Below, in pieces: positions 6,975-15,535 of a stretch of 64,000 bases of DNA (position 1 is the first letter of the stretch; every line of letters begins with the position of its first letter). A program made the position numbers and the translations under genes. Source of the stretch: DASXUX01 sp036504595 (lineage in GTDB: Bacteria; Planctomycetota; SZUA-567; H5-PLA8); assembly GCA_036504595.1 (NCBI GenBank), contig DASXUX010000083.1:81412-145411 (forward strand), read 5' to 3'. The notes under the pieces were generated by a model. The model did no database searches. It was not told the DNA's origin and was given only the letters and a program-made list of their open reading frames with translations.

Positions 6975-9900
6975 ATGAAGATGAGACTCGCTGCCGCGCT
7001 ATCGCTGCTGCTGCTATGCGCACAAACGCTGGCGTTCGATCTCAATGCCGAACTTGCCAAAGCAAAGCCGGGCGACGTGGTTGTTCTTCCGGCCGAAGTG
7101 GTGAGAGGAACCGCGAAGGTTCCGGCCGGCGTGACGCTGCGCGGAGCCGGCTATGACAAGACAACGCTCGAAGGCAACCTCGTCCTGAAGGACGCTCACG
7201 GCGCACGCGTCGAAAACCTGACGGTGCTCAACAAAGGCACAGCGATTTCCATCACATCAAGCAAAGGCGCCTGCGTCAGCCGCGTTCTGGTAAGCGGCGG
7301 AACGATCGGCATTCAAGCCAGCGCCTTGTCGGGCGTCAGTGTTGAGAACTGCGTCGTCTCCGGCGCGTTGATCGGCATCTCCGGTAGCGAACTGAGCGAC
7401 TCGGCAATCGTCAATTGCACGATCTTCAACGCCGACGCGTGCGGGCTGAGCATCTCCGGATCGACGGGCTGCGCGGTCTTCAACAACGTCGTCGTGAATG
7501 CGGGGACCGGCATCGTTGTCGGTGGGAAGAACGACAAGCTTGCGATCGATCACAACCTCTACGTCGCGCTCTCGACAGGAAAGATTGAGGGACAATTGCA
7601 GCGCCCGTCGCTGCCCACGTGGCGCGATGTCTCGGGCGGCCTGGACGCTCACAGCGTTCAGCTTCCGGTTACGTTTGCCAATCCGAGCAAGCGCGATTTC
7701 CATCCGGTGTCCACGCTCACGTGGAATCCGTCGCGCATCACGACTGCGGACTGGGGCACGCTCGAACTGGCCGGCCACAGAGCGCCCACGACCGATATGG
7801 ATGGCCAGCCCCGCGGTAGCGCCGCCCTCCATGCCGGCCTCGGCGCATTCGAAGCGCCTGATCTCCCATCGCGCAAACCGGATGGGCAGTTCAAAGTCGA
7901 ATCGGATGAAGGCGTGAAGAGCGCCGGACTGTTTACGGCCAGCGGCACTGCAGTCGCGTATTTGTTCCAGAGCCTGCCCCTGCGAAAAGGCAAGCACAAC
8001 TTCGTGCTGCCGGCTCGCGACATGTTCGGCCGTTCCATCGAGCCGGGAAAGTACGAAGTGCGCGTTGTTGAAAGCTGCGCGGACTGGATCTTCAGCGGCA
8101 TGACGTCGAACTCCGGGCCGGGCACCACGCCCGAGGAAGCCGACTCCGTGCATGTCACGCGCGTGCTGTTCATGCCCGATGGAATGCTCGCCACAGCGTC
8201 GGGGTGGAGCGAACGGCACATCAATGCGCGGCTGGGCGATCCCGCGACGGGAAAAGCAAAGTGGACCTTTGAAGGCTCGGCCGACAACGCGGGTCTGTGT
8301 CTCGATAGCGAAGGCAAAATCCTGCTGATGCGCAACGGCGCGGAAAAGAGTTTCGACCTCTATCGCATCGATCCGGCGACCGGCATTCCGCTGGTGGTGC
8401 CGGCCTCCGTGCCGGCCGGCAGGGACGCCGGCCCCACCGCGTACTTCACGAACATCAAAGGCAAATTCAAAAGCCAGTACCTGGGCGGCATCGCGGAACT
8501 CGGCGGAAAACTCTTCGTGGCCGACCCGGACACGGGAAAAGTTTTCATGGATGGAATGGATTCCCTGAAGTTCGAGACGTCCATCGATCTGCCGAAGCCG
8601 GTATCTCCGTCCGCCGATCGAAAGCGGAATCTGGTGTGGCTGATCAGCAATCAGGAGAAGATCGTCGCGATTAGCACCGACGGCAAGGTCGCACACACAT
8701 TCGCTGAAGTGAAGATGCCTCTGGCTCTCGCTGTTGCCGGCGATCGTCTGGCGGTTGCTTCCGCGGAGACCGGGAAAATCCACATCTTCGACATCACCGC
8801 AGGCGACAAGCTTACGCCTGTAAAAACCCTCGGCCGCGGCGATGGGCCGTTCGGGCCGTGGCTGCCGGACCGGTTTCATTTTCAGTCGCATGCGCTCAAC
8901 AGGAACTATGCGCACGTGGCGATTTCTTTGCATGAGAACGGATCGATCGCGCTGCGTGATTCGTCTGCGCGCGTCGTTGTCTTCGGGCCGGACGGAAAGT
9001 GCATTCATGACGGCTTCGCGGTCTGGGGCGGCGATCCGGTGCTCGTGCGATTCGCGGACGGAAAGCTGCGCGGGTTCGATAGCAACGGCGCGGCGTCGTA
9101 CGTTCTCGATGCAAGCGGCGGCAAGTGGCATCCCGACACCTACTGGGGCCTGCCCGCGATGACCTCGCCTAACCCGCGCGGATGGTTCAGCGCGAGCGGC
9201 CACAATTTTGGCGTCTTCACCTGCCAGAATCCGGAGAAGAAAGGCGAAGAGTGGGTGCTGATCGCCAGCTACGATAATCCCGTTGTCAAACCCGTTGCGC
9301 TGTACAAACGAAAGGCTGGGGGAGGGTACCTGCTCTGCAAGGACACCAACGGCGACGGCGTGATCGACGACAAAGATCAGCCGGGCGAAGTGGTTCTCTG
9401 TGCCGATGGCAAGCCGCTGAATGTGTCGCTCACGGGCCGATTTACGTTCGTGCAGCCGGACGGTACGATCATTCATTCCGAACAGAAACTGGCACTGATG
9501 TGGAAGCTCAAGAGCGTTGATGACAAGGGCGGGCCGAACTATGAGTTCAACGTGCTAGCCGCCAAAGATCCGCTCGTGCCTAGTCCGTATTTTCACGACC
9601 AGACCGAAGACTTGCGCTGCACCTCCGCAGCAAAGATGACCAGTGATGGCGGTATTTTCTCCGGCATCAACCTGCGCCACACTCCGAACGGGATGGGGCT
9701 GAGCAACAGCGGCGCGACGGACTTGGCGCGCTGGAATCCCGACGGCACGCTGCGCTGGCTGCGCACGACGAACGACTACAGTCCAATTCAGGGCGTCGAG
9801 CCCTTCCCGGGCGTGCTGGTTTCGAGCTGGGGACATCAGGCGGAATATTTCGCGCTGGATGACGACGGTTTGGAACTCGGCCGCTTCGGCTTCCCAGCAG

Positions 9901-10838
9901 CGGTGAATTGGAGCGGCTTCTGGGTTGATCATCCGCAGGAATGGTCCGCGGTGCGAACCGATGACGGCAACATTCAGATCATCATCGGCGATTACATGCA
10001 GAACTGCCACCACTGGATGACCCTGCGCAAGCTCGACACGGTGCGCAAAACCAAAGTGGAAGTGAGCATCAACGCGGAGAAATCGCGCGAGCTCACCTAC
10101 CGGCCGGTGATGCTGCATGAAAAACTCGCGGCCGCGAAAGCGCCGGAAATTATCATCAAGAAGCTCGGCGGACCGATGAACATCGATGGCAATCCGCAAA
10201 AGTGGCGCGCCTTTCCACCGCAGATTCTGCTCACGCCACAGAACAGCTTCGGGCGCATCGACGGGCCGAAGGACTTGAGCGGCGTGCTGCGCCTGGCGTA
10301 TCACGGGCGCGATCTGTACGGGCAGGTCATCGTGTTTGACGACGTGGTCAGCTTCCATCAACCGGCCAGCCGCTTCTACCAGGGTGACAGCCTGCAGTTT
10401 TGCATCAATGGGTTTTTGACAGGGTTCGGCTTCAGTATCACGCAGACCGTGGACAAAGGCGCATTCTTCCTGCGCAATCGTTTCTTCTTTCAGAAAATGG
10501 ATTTGGATCTCGATCCCGCGAAGGCGCCGCGTGTGATCAAAAAGTTCGAGAACGCGGAGGACATTCCAGAGCGCCAATTGATCGAAAGCATTTACGGCGT
10601 CGATCTGGCACAGAGCCCCGGCTACATCATCGAGTTCAAGCTGCCGCTCGACGAGAGCACCTACAAGGACGACGAGAAGATCATCCCGCCGGTGGAATCG
10701 GGCAAATCGTTCTGGCTCGGATTCATGCTCAACGACAACGACACGCCAGGAACGGACGTGCAGAACTTCATCGCCTGGCCAGGAACGTTTGGGATGTTCA
10801 ACCCGGCGGAAGCTGGGGCAAAAGCGATTTTTGAATGA
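6975..10838 (+). CDS. Giant secreted beta-helix / propeller protein with CBM9-like C-terminus
   Basis: 1287 residues from ATG 6975; AAGGAG lies 8 nt upstream and a signal peptide (LAAALSLLLLCAQTLA) follows. About residues 25-290 form a right-handed parallel beta-helix (pectin-lyase-like; VSVENCVVSGALIGISGS ladder). About 300-1050 look like a beta-propeller/NHL-type region (repeated GKLFVADPDTGKVF-like blades) carrying an EF-hand-like loop DTNGDGVIDD near residue 795. About 1060-1287 resemble the CBM9-like sugar-binding fold (MNIDGNPQKW, GDSLQFCIN). A polysaccharide-binding or -processing role outside the cell is likely, but no catalytic residue can be named. Residues 474-488 come from a dispersed repeat (8394-8437). 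Confidence 0.8.
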   Translation: MKMRLAAALSLLLLCAQTLAFDLNAELAKAKPGDVVVLPAEVVRGTAKVPAGVTLRGAGYDKTTLEGNLVLKDAHGARVENLTVLNKGTAISITSSKGACVSRVLVSGGTIGIQASALSGVSVENCVVSGALIGISGSELSDSAIVNCTIFNADACGLSISGSTGCAVFNNVVVNAGTGIVVGGKNDKLAIDHNLYVALSTGKIEGQLQRPSLPTWRDVSGGLDAHSVQLPVTFANPSKRDFHPVSTLTWNPSRITTADWGTLELAGHRAPTTDMDGQPRGSAALHAGLGAFEAPDLPSRKPDGQFKVESDEGVKSAGLFTASGTAVAYLFQSLPLRKGKHNFVLPARDMFGRSIEPGKYEVRVVESCADWIFSGMTSNSGPGTTPEEADSVHVTRVLFMPDGMLATASGWSERHINARLGDPATGKAKWTFEGSADNAGLCLDSEGKILLMRNGAEKSFDLYRIDPATGIPLVVPASVPAGRDAGPTAYFTNIKGKFKSQYLGGIAELGGKLFVADPDTGKVFMDGMDSLKFETSIDLPKPVSPSADRKRNLVWLISNQEKIVAISTDGKVAHTFAEVKMPLALAVAGDRLAVASAETGKIHIFDITAGDKLTPVKTLGRGDGPFGPWLPDRFHFQSHALNRNYAHVAISLHENGSIALRDSSARVVVFGPDGKCIHDGFAVWGGDPVLVRFADGKLRGFDSNGAASYVLDASGGKWHPDTYWGLPAMTSPNPRGWFSASGHNFGVFTCQNPEKKGEEWVLIASYDNPVVKPVALYKRKAGGGYLLCKDTNGDGVIDDKDQPGEVVLCADGKPLNVSLTGRFTFVQPDGTIIHSEQKLALMWKLKSVDDKGGPNYEFNVLAAKDPLVPSPYFHDQTEDLRCTSAAKMTSDGGIFSGINLRHTPNGMGLSNSGATDLARWNPDGTLRWLRTTNDYSPIQGVEPFPGVLVSSWGHQAEYFALDDDGLELGRFGFPAAVNWSGFWVDHPQEWSAVRTDDGNIQIIIGDYMQNCHHWMTLRKLDTVRKTKVEVSINAEKSRELTYRPVMLHEKLAAAKAPEIIIKKLGGPMNIDGNPQKWRAFPPQILLTPQNSFGRIDGPKDLSGVLRLAYHGRDLYGQVIVFDDVVSFHQPASRFYQGDSLQFCINGFLTGFGFSITQTVDKGAFFLRNRFFFQKMDLDLDPAKAPRVIKKFENAEDIPERQLIESIYGVDLAQSPGYIIEFKLPLDESTYKDDEKIIPPVESGKSFWLGFMLNDNDTPGTDVQNFIAWPGTFGMFNPAEAGAKAIFE
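8394..8437. repeat. GC-rich dispersed repeat inside coding sequence, copy A
   Basis: Palindrome-rich sequence translated as VPASVPAGRDAGPT. The 39 nt at 8399-8437 are identical to 40153-40191, inside an unrelated kinase gene and in the same reading frame. Partial relatives occur near 29500, 30185 and 41945. Confidence 0.9.
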
Positions 10839-10842
10839 ACTG

Positions 10843-12069
10843 TTACTTCACGGGCAAAAGGTCGATGGTGTCGAGGCCAAAGTGGAAATTTGCAGAAGCG
10901 GGATTCTTGCTCTGGGCAGTGAATCGGAGACGCAGCGGGCCGGCAGGTAGATCGACAGTTCCCAATTCCAATGAGCCCGCCGGACAGACGCGGCCGCTGT
11001 AGAGATCGAAATTTTGATCGAACGGCTTCCCGTCGAGCGCTACGCTCACGATTCCAAAATCCGGAGCTGCGGTGGCCAGGACGCGAAGGCGATAGCGGCC
11101 GGCGGTTTGCACGCGGCAGCGGAGTTCGACAAATCCGCCTTGCTGCGCGCCACATAAAAGATGCGCGCCGTGGCTCCACATGGATGAGCCCCATTGCAGC
11201 ATCTCTTTGGATCTCACGCCGCAACGGTCTTTGTTTGAAACTTCGAGCGACTCGGCTTCGAAACGTTCGATCGGCACTTCGGAGCCCGGCGCGCCGAGCT
11301 TCAGCCAGAGCGCGTCGTTGGCGTACGCGCGGACGTACGCGTAGGACATCACGCCGTACCCGTTGTTGCCCCAGCGCGGTCCGACGCTGTTACAGAACGT
11401 GAACGTGCCGCCGCCACTCTTCCGCGCGTCATCTTCGTAACCGACGAATGCGATGCTGTGGCCGTCAAAGACCTGCTCGGGCGCGGGCACGTCCAACACT
11501 TCGTGGCGATTCAGTGATTTCGGCCAGCGCAGCCCGCAAGCGACGGGATGACCGGCGGCCAGGGCTTCCTTGATCGAGCGAAGCTCGTTGTCGCTCAGCG
11601 GGGTGCTGACGTTCCAGCGCCGGATCCACTGGGCGCTCCAGCGAGCGCTGCGCTGCTTGCCATCGGCCAATGCGGCGGCCGATGGCTTGTGCGCGGCGTC
11701 TTTTTCCGCGTAGGGCATCAAGTCTTCCGAACAGATGCCAAAGGAGTTGAGTCCGTGCACGGCTTCGTAGAACATGGCCTGTTCGTGCTGTTTCGCGCAG
11801 GCTTCCTTACTGGCCCAGATCAGGAACTCTTCGGACAAGCGTCGGTGCGGTCCGGCGGACTCTTTAGCGAGCTCGAACTCCGCGGCTGCGGCGATCGCGA
11901 ATAGCGAGCAGGTGTCGCGAGCGCCTTGGGCTTTCGGCGTGAGTTTCCCCTCGTTGCGTTCTTGGATGAGGCTGACGCTGTCCGGTAAGGATGGCGACTG
12001 CGCGAAGAGGTTGGCCGCCAAGGCGAGAAGGCAGGCGAGGCTGAAAGCGCGACCCGGCAGATTGCTCAT
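10843..12069 (-). CDS. Secreted papain-like (C1) cysteine protease with C-terminal beta domain
   Basis: 408 residues from ATG 12069, chosen because a signal peptide (AFSLACLLALAANLFA) begins there; the frame is open further upstream but antisense to the next gene. The C1 catalytic triad is visible: C54 in QGARDTCS, H204 in DGHSIAFVGY, N227 in FCNSVGPRWG. The usual GSCWAF context is altered (DTCSLFAI). About residues 260-408 are a separate beta-rich domain (VELRCRVQTAGRYRLRVLA) resembling carbohydrate-binding sandwiches. It converges with the gene at 6975 (4-bp gap), so it is transcribed alone. Likely an extracytoplasmic peptidase; target unknown. Confidence 0.8.
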   Translation of the reverse strand: MSNLPGRAFSLACLLALAANLFAQSPSLPDSVSLIQERNEGKLTPKAQGARDTCSLFAIAAAAEFELAKESAGPHRRLSEEFLIWASKEACAKQHEQAMFYEAVHGLNSFGICSEDLMPYAEKDAAHKPSAAALADGKQRSARWSAQWIRRWNVSTPLSDNELRSIKEALAAGHPVACGLRWPKSLNRHEVLDVPAPEQVFDGHSIAFVGYEDDARKSGGGTFTFCNSVGPRWGNNGYGVMSYAYVRAYANDALWLKLGAPGSEVPIERFEAESLEVSNKDRCGVRSKEMLQWGSSMWSHGAHLLCGAQQGGFVELRCRVQTAGRYRLRVLATAAPDFGIVSVALDGKPFDQNFDLYSGRVCPAGSLELGTVDLPAGPLRLRFTAQSKNPASANFHFGLDTIDLLPVK

Positions 12070-12207
12070 CGCAGACAGAGTAGCGCGCGTGCGGCGTGCG
12101 AGCAAGGGGCTCGCCAATGGCACACACTGCCTGCACAGCGCTGAACGGGCGTTGCGGCGAATGTACAGGTGCCTAGTATTGAAAGGGCTGTGGACTTGGG
12201 ATCGAGA

Positions 12208-13068
12208 ATGAAAAAACGCATTCTTTGGTTGGCGGTGGTTTGGGCGGCGGCACTGGCGGCGGGGGAGAAGCTCCCTGTCGTGCTCGATGCGCGGCCGGGC
12301 GCGGGCGTGACGGCGCCGGTGGTGTACTGGACCGAAAGCCGCAAGGAGCCGCGAGCGCTGCAGATTTACTGCGTGAGAGTGGACTTGAGCGCGGCGGAGG
12401 TCGAAGCGGCGGCGCTGATTCCCGCAGACCCAGACGGGCCCGGGCCGGCGGAGGCAGCGCTGGAAAAACCGGTGGAGTTGGCGGCGCGGCCGGGAGTGCT
12501 TGCCGCCGTCAACGCGAATGCCTTTGATGTTGTGCCGCCGCCGCCGGGCGAAAAGAAAGCCAGGTCGGGTTACTACGCGGGCGCGCCAGCAACCATGCGC
12601 GGCTGGGGGAAGGATGAGACGCGCGAGGCCAGCCCCGTGCAGGACGGCTTCGCGAATTTCTGGACCGATGCAGCGGGGCTCGGGCACATCGGTGTTCCGG
12701 CGGCGGGCACGCAAGCTCGCATGGCCGTAGCGGGGTTTCGCGCACTGCTTCGCGACGGGAAATCGGTGAGCGAAGAGACCAAGCCGCTCCACCCGCGCAC
12801 CGCCGTGGGCTTGAGCGCCGACGGAAAGACGATGTGGATGGTCGTCGTGGACGGCCGGCAGCCGGGCTACAGTGAAGGAATGGCGCTCGGCGAACTGGCC
12901 GGACTGATGCTGGAACTGGGCTGCGCCAACGCGTTGAATCTCGATGGCGGCGGCAGCGCGATCATGCTGGTGGCGAAGACCGGCGAGAAACCGGAAGTCG
13001 TGAGCCGCCCGTCGGACAAGGCGACTCGCCCCGTGCCCGTGATGCTTGCGGTGAGGAAGAAACAGTAG
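12208..13068 (+). CDS. Secreted phosphodiester glycosidase-like protein (NAGPA/DUF2233 fold)
   Basis: 286 residues from ATG 12208, just before a signal peptide (KKRILWLAVVWAAALAAG); the ribosome-binding site is weak. The C-terminal third carries the NAGPA-type core: HPRTAVGLSADGKTMWMVVV, GMALGELAGLMLELG and NLDGGGSAIML. The founding member uncovers N-acetylglucosamine phosphodiesters; bacterial members act on exopolysaccharide or wall glycans. It is divergent from the protease gene, the starts being about 140 bp apart, and convergent with the DUF1080 gene. The substrate is not readable. Confidence 0.85.
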   Translation: MKKRILWLAVVWAAALAAGEKLPVVLDARPGAGVTAPVVYWTESRKEPRALQIYCVRVDLSAAEVEAAALIPADPDGPGPAEAALEKPVELAARPGVLAAVNANAFDVVPPPPGEKKARSGYYAGAPATMRGWGKDETREASPVQDGFANFWTDAAGLGHIGVPAAGTQARMAVAGFRALLRDGKSVSEETKPLHPRTAVGLSADGKTMWMVVVDGRQPGYSEGMALGELAGLMLELGCANALNLDGGGSAIMLVAKTGEKPEVVSRPSDKATRPVPVMLAVRKKQ

Positions 13069-13096
13069 ATATTTCCGTGCCGCCGACGAGAAGCGG

Positions 13097-14071
13097 TTAC
13101 TTCACCACAGGCCTCAACACCATGTTCCGGTAGTTCGCGCCGGTGTGGTCGCCCTGCAGGTAGATCGGCCCGGGCTTGAACTGATCGGAGGTCAGCGCGC
13201 CGCCAGTGCATCCCAGCAGCGGCTGGTTGTCGATGATCTTCTTGCCATTGAGAATGACCGTGACATACCGATCGACCAACGTGATGTCCATCGTCTGCCA
13301 CTCGCCCGCCGGCTTCTCCGCCGCCTCAGTGGGCTTGATGCGGCTGTAGATGGCGCCCATGTTGTGCGAATCGAGCGGTTTGCCGAAGCTGTCGAGCACC
13401 TGCACCTCATAGATTCCGCGCAGATAGACGCCGCTGTTGCCGCCCTTCGGAACGTTCGTCTCCAACTTCAGGTTGAAGTCCTCAAATTCAGCGACCGTGC
13501 GCAGGTTGCCGTAGTTCTTGTGAGGCTTGCCTTCTTCCTGAGCCGGGTTGTTGGTCAGCACGCCGTCCTTTACCGACCAGCCGCTCACCGCGCCGGGGTT
13601 GACGAGCTTCCAGCCTTCGAGGTCCTTTCCGTTGAACAGGGTGACCGGCTCGCCAAACTTGACCTTCGACAAGTCCGGCGCCGGCGGCAGCGGCGGAATG
13701 CGCTTGCCGGTGAAGTCCGCTTTGCCGAACTCCGCCTGCCCCGGCTTCGACTTCACCGTCGTCAGCTTCAGGTTTTCGCCATCGATCTTCGCGGTGATCG
13801 TCTCGGTCGTGATCTCCTCTTTGTTCTTGTACAAGCGCGTGAGCGTCAGCGTATCGCCTTCCACCTTTGCGCTCTGAACAGGAAGAACGCTGCCGCCGCC
13901 CCAGAGAAGGCTCCCCGTCAGCTTGCCATCGGCCTCCACCACGCCCAGCCAGCCGGCGCCGCCGCCGGGAATCGTCAGAGCCCAATTTCCGATGAATGGA
14001 TTGGCGTTATCCGCTGCGGTTGCGGCGATGGCCAGGACGGTCAGAGCGATTGCTGTCGTAATCGAACGCAT
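13097..14071 (-). CDS. Secreted DUF1080 (3-keto-glycoside-type) protein with N-terminal beta domain
   Basis: 324 residues from ATG 14071, with GGAGG upstream and signal peptide SITTAIALTVLAIAATAA. Residues about 23-125 are a small beta-barrel-like domain; about 140-324 are the DUF1080 concanavalin-like domain, recognisable by LFNGKDLEGW, NSGVYLRGIYEVQVLDS and GEWQTMDITLVD. Characterised DUF1080 proteins act on 3-keto-disaccharides or hydrate 3-keto-glycals released from glycosides. Together with the Tat oxidoreductases and AP_endonuc_2 barrels at 1-5.5 kb it supplies a missing step of an extracytoplasmic 3-keto-glycoside route. The upstream region carries the composite repeat at 14142. Confidence 0.9.
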   Translation of the reverse strand: MRSITTAIALTVLAIAATAADNANPFIGNWALTIPGGGAGWLGVVEADGKLTGSLLWGGGSVLPVQSAKVEGDTLTLTRLYKNKEEITTETITAKIDGENLKLTTVKSKPGQAEFGKADFTGKRIPPLPPAPDLSKVKFGEPVTLFNGKDLEGWKLVNPGAVSGWSVKDGVLTNNPAQEEGKPHKNYGNLRTVAEFEDFNLKLETNVPKGGNSGVYLRGIYEVQVLDSFGKPLDSHNMGAIYSRIKPTEAAEKPAGEWQTMDITLVDRYVTVILNGKKIIDNQPLLGCTGGALTSDQFKPGPIYLQGDHTGANYRNMVLRPVVK

Positions 14072-14141
14072 TGTGTTCCTCCAAAAGCGAGTATGTTTGC
14101 GGAAAAGATATCCTGTTAAAGGCGTTGGAGCAACTCCGAGT

Positions 14142-14210
14142 AGCGCAATCCTCCTGGATTGCATGCTGTTCTCCCCTCCCCGCTTCGGGGAGGGGTCGGG
14201 GGAGGGGTTA
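14142..14210. repeat. Composite dispersed repeat, second copy
   Basis: GCAATCC/GGATTGC hairpin followed by a CTCCCCTCCCC...GGGGAGGGG palindrome, same order as 620-697. It lies between the end of the minus-strand gene at 14216 and the start of the DUF1080 gene. Confidence 0.8.
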
Positions 14211-14215
14211 CTTGA

Positions 14216-15187
14216 TCACGGCGCCGCTTTCGGGAAGAACTTGCTTAGGAAATTCAAGGTGGTTCCCGTGAACGTAAACGACTCTCGATCGGGGACGCCG
14301 CGCGACGGCACATCGTCCCAGCTTTGGACCACGACCTGCTCCGGATGGCCGTCCACGATCGCATAGTTGGCGCCCTGCTGAAGGATCGCGCTGAAACAGA
14401 AGGTGTCGTCGGCCATGTTTTTCTTTTTGAAACCCACGTAGCCGGACGGCCAGTAGATCAGGCTGAAGGGCAACTTGCGTTTGCGGCACTCCATCTCCAG
14501 CTTGCGGACTTCGCGCCACGTGCCGTTGCTTTGGGCCGCGAAACAGATCCAATTCACATCCAGCCGGTAGAAGTCAAGGCCTCGAACGTTCAGTTCGGCG
14601 AGCCGCTTTTGGAGGCCATCGATCCACATAACATGATCTGGAATGGCGATGGATGGATAGGTCTCGATGTCGCCGATGAGCACTTGGGGATAGTTTTTGC
14701 GAACCAGCGCGATAAACGCGGCAGTTTCTTCCATAGCGTAACTGTCCGGCTTATGGATTTGCTCGCGCGCACAACAAAGCGGTTCGTCCATGGCGATGGC
14801 GTAGATGTCCAGGCCCAATGCCTGAAAACGGTCCCATTTCTTTCGCTGGATATTGAATGTCTTCTCGCCAGTCTCGCCCCAAGGCTTAACGGCTCCGACT
14901 TCCAAGCCAAACTTCAGCTTCCACTCCTTGAGTTGGGCGAACCAGGTTTTGAGTTCGTCGTCCGTGAACTGCTTGCCCAGCACGTGGTCGGCATAGCAGA
15001 GCACGTCGATCATCGAGCGGGTTTGTTTCCAGTCATCCGGCTTCTCGAAAAGTTCGCGGAAGACCTTGCCGTTCTCAAGACCCGGCGGTCCCATCCAGAC
15101 TTCGGGCCGCTTGGGTGACTCAGCACCGCGCACCGCACAGGACCAGGCCAGGACGAAACAACACACGACTGCCAACCGAATGTGCAT
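14216..15187 (-). CDS. Secreted protein of unknown function, probably a TIM barrel
   Basis: 323 residues from ATG 15187 with a clear signal peptide (IRLAVVCCFVLAWSCAVRG). Alternating beta/alpha segments such as LDIYAIAMDEPL, VLIGDIETYPSI, VRGLDFYRLDVNW and YAIVDGHPEQVV suggest a (beta/alpha)8 barrel, with Glu/Asp at strand ends as in glycosidases. I do not recognise a family. It is followed downstream on the same strand by the DUF1080 gene, about 145 bp away, so co-expression is possible. A carbohydrate role is inferred from neighbours only. Confidence 0.7.
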   Translation of the reverse strand: MHIRLAVVCCFVLAWSCAVRGAESPKRPEVWMGPPGLENGKVFRELFEKPDDWKQTRSMIDVLCYADHVLGKQFTDDELKTWFAQLKEWKLKFGLEVGAVKPWGETGEKTFNIQRKKWDRFQALGLDIYAIAMDEPLCCAREQIHKPDSYAMEETAAFIALVRKNYPQVLIGDIETYPSIAIPDHVMWIDGLQKRLAELNVRGLDFYRLDVNWICFAAQSNGTWREVRKLEMECRKRKLPFSLIYWPSGYVGFKKKNMADDTFCFSAILQQGANYAIVDGHPEQVVVQSWDDVPSRGVPDRESFTFTGTTLNFLSKFFPKAAP

Positions 15188-15535
15188 TTCCGCGGACCCT
15201 TTCTTCGTGAATCGATTGAACGCTCGCCCGTAGATCGTCGGCTCAAGCTAGCGCGCTGTAAAATGTAAAACTCTGCTTGAGCACCGCGCAAGAAAACGGC
15301 GAGTGTTTCATGATCGGTAGGGGATTCTATAGCCCGTGCCCGTACTTCCGTTTTTCTGGGAATTCACTGCTTCGCCGCCCGACACCTTTGACGGGCGGAA
15401 TCTGGCGGGTAAGTTCTCGTTGCCAGAAGTCTTCATGAACGAGACCACGGGCACGACTGTGGGCGGCAGCGGCGAACGGAATGCTCGCAGAGGTTCCGCG
15501 CCAGTAGCATAATTCAGCGCAGGATTGGACCGCAA
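15188..15535. other. Divergent intergenic region
   Basis: About 350 bp between divergent genes. It contains inverted CGTGCCCGT / ACGGGCACG segments around 15333 and 15448 but no open frame with a plausible start, no tRNA-like fold and no convincing promoter by eye. Confidence 0.5.

Noticed and set aside
12070..12792. N-terminal extension of the papain-like protease frame
   Set aside because: The added 241 residues are antisense to the phosphodiester-glycosidase-like gene, while a signal peptide starts at 12069.
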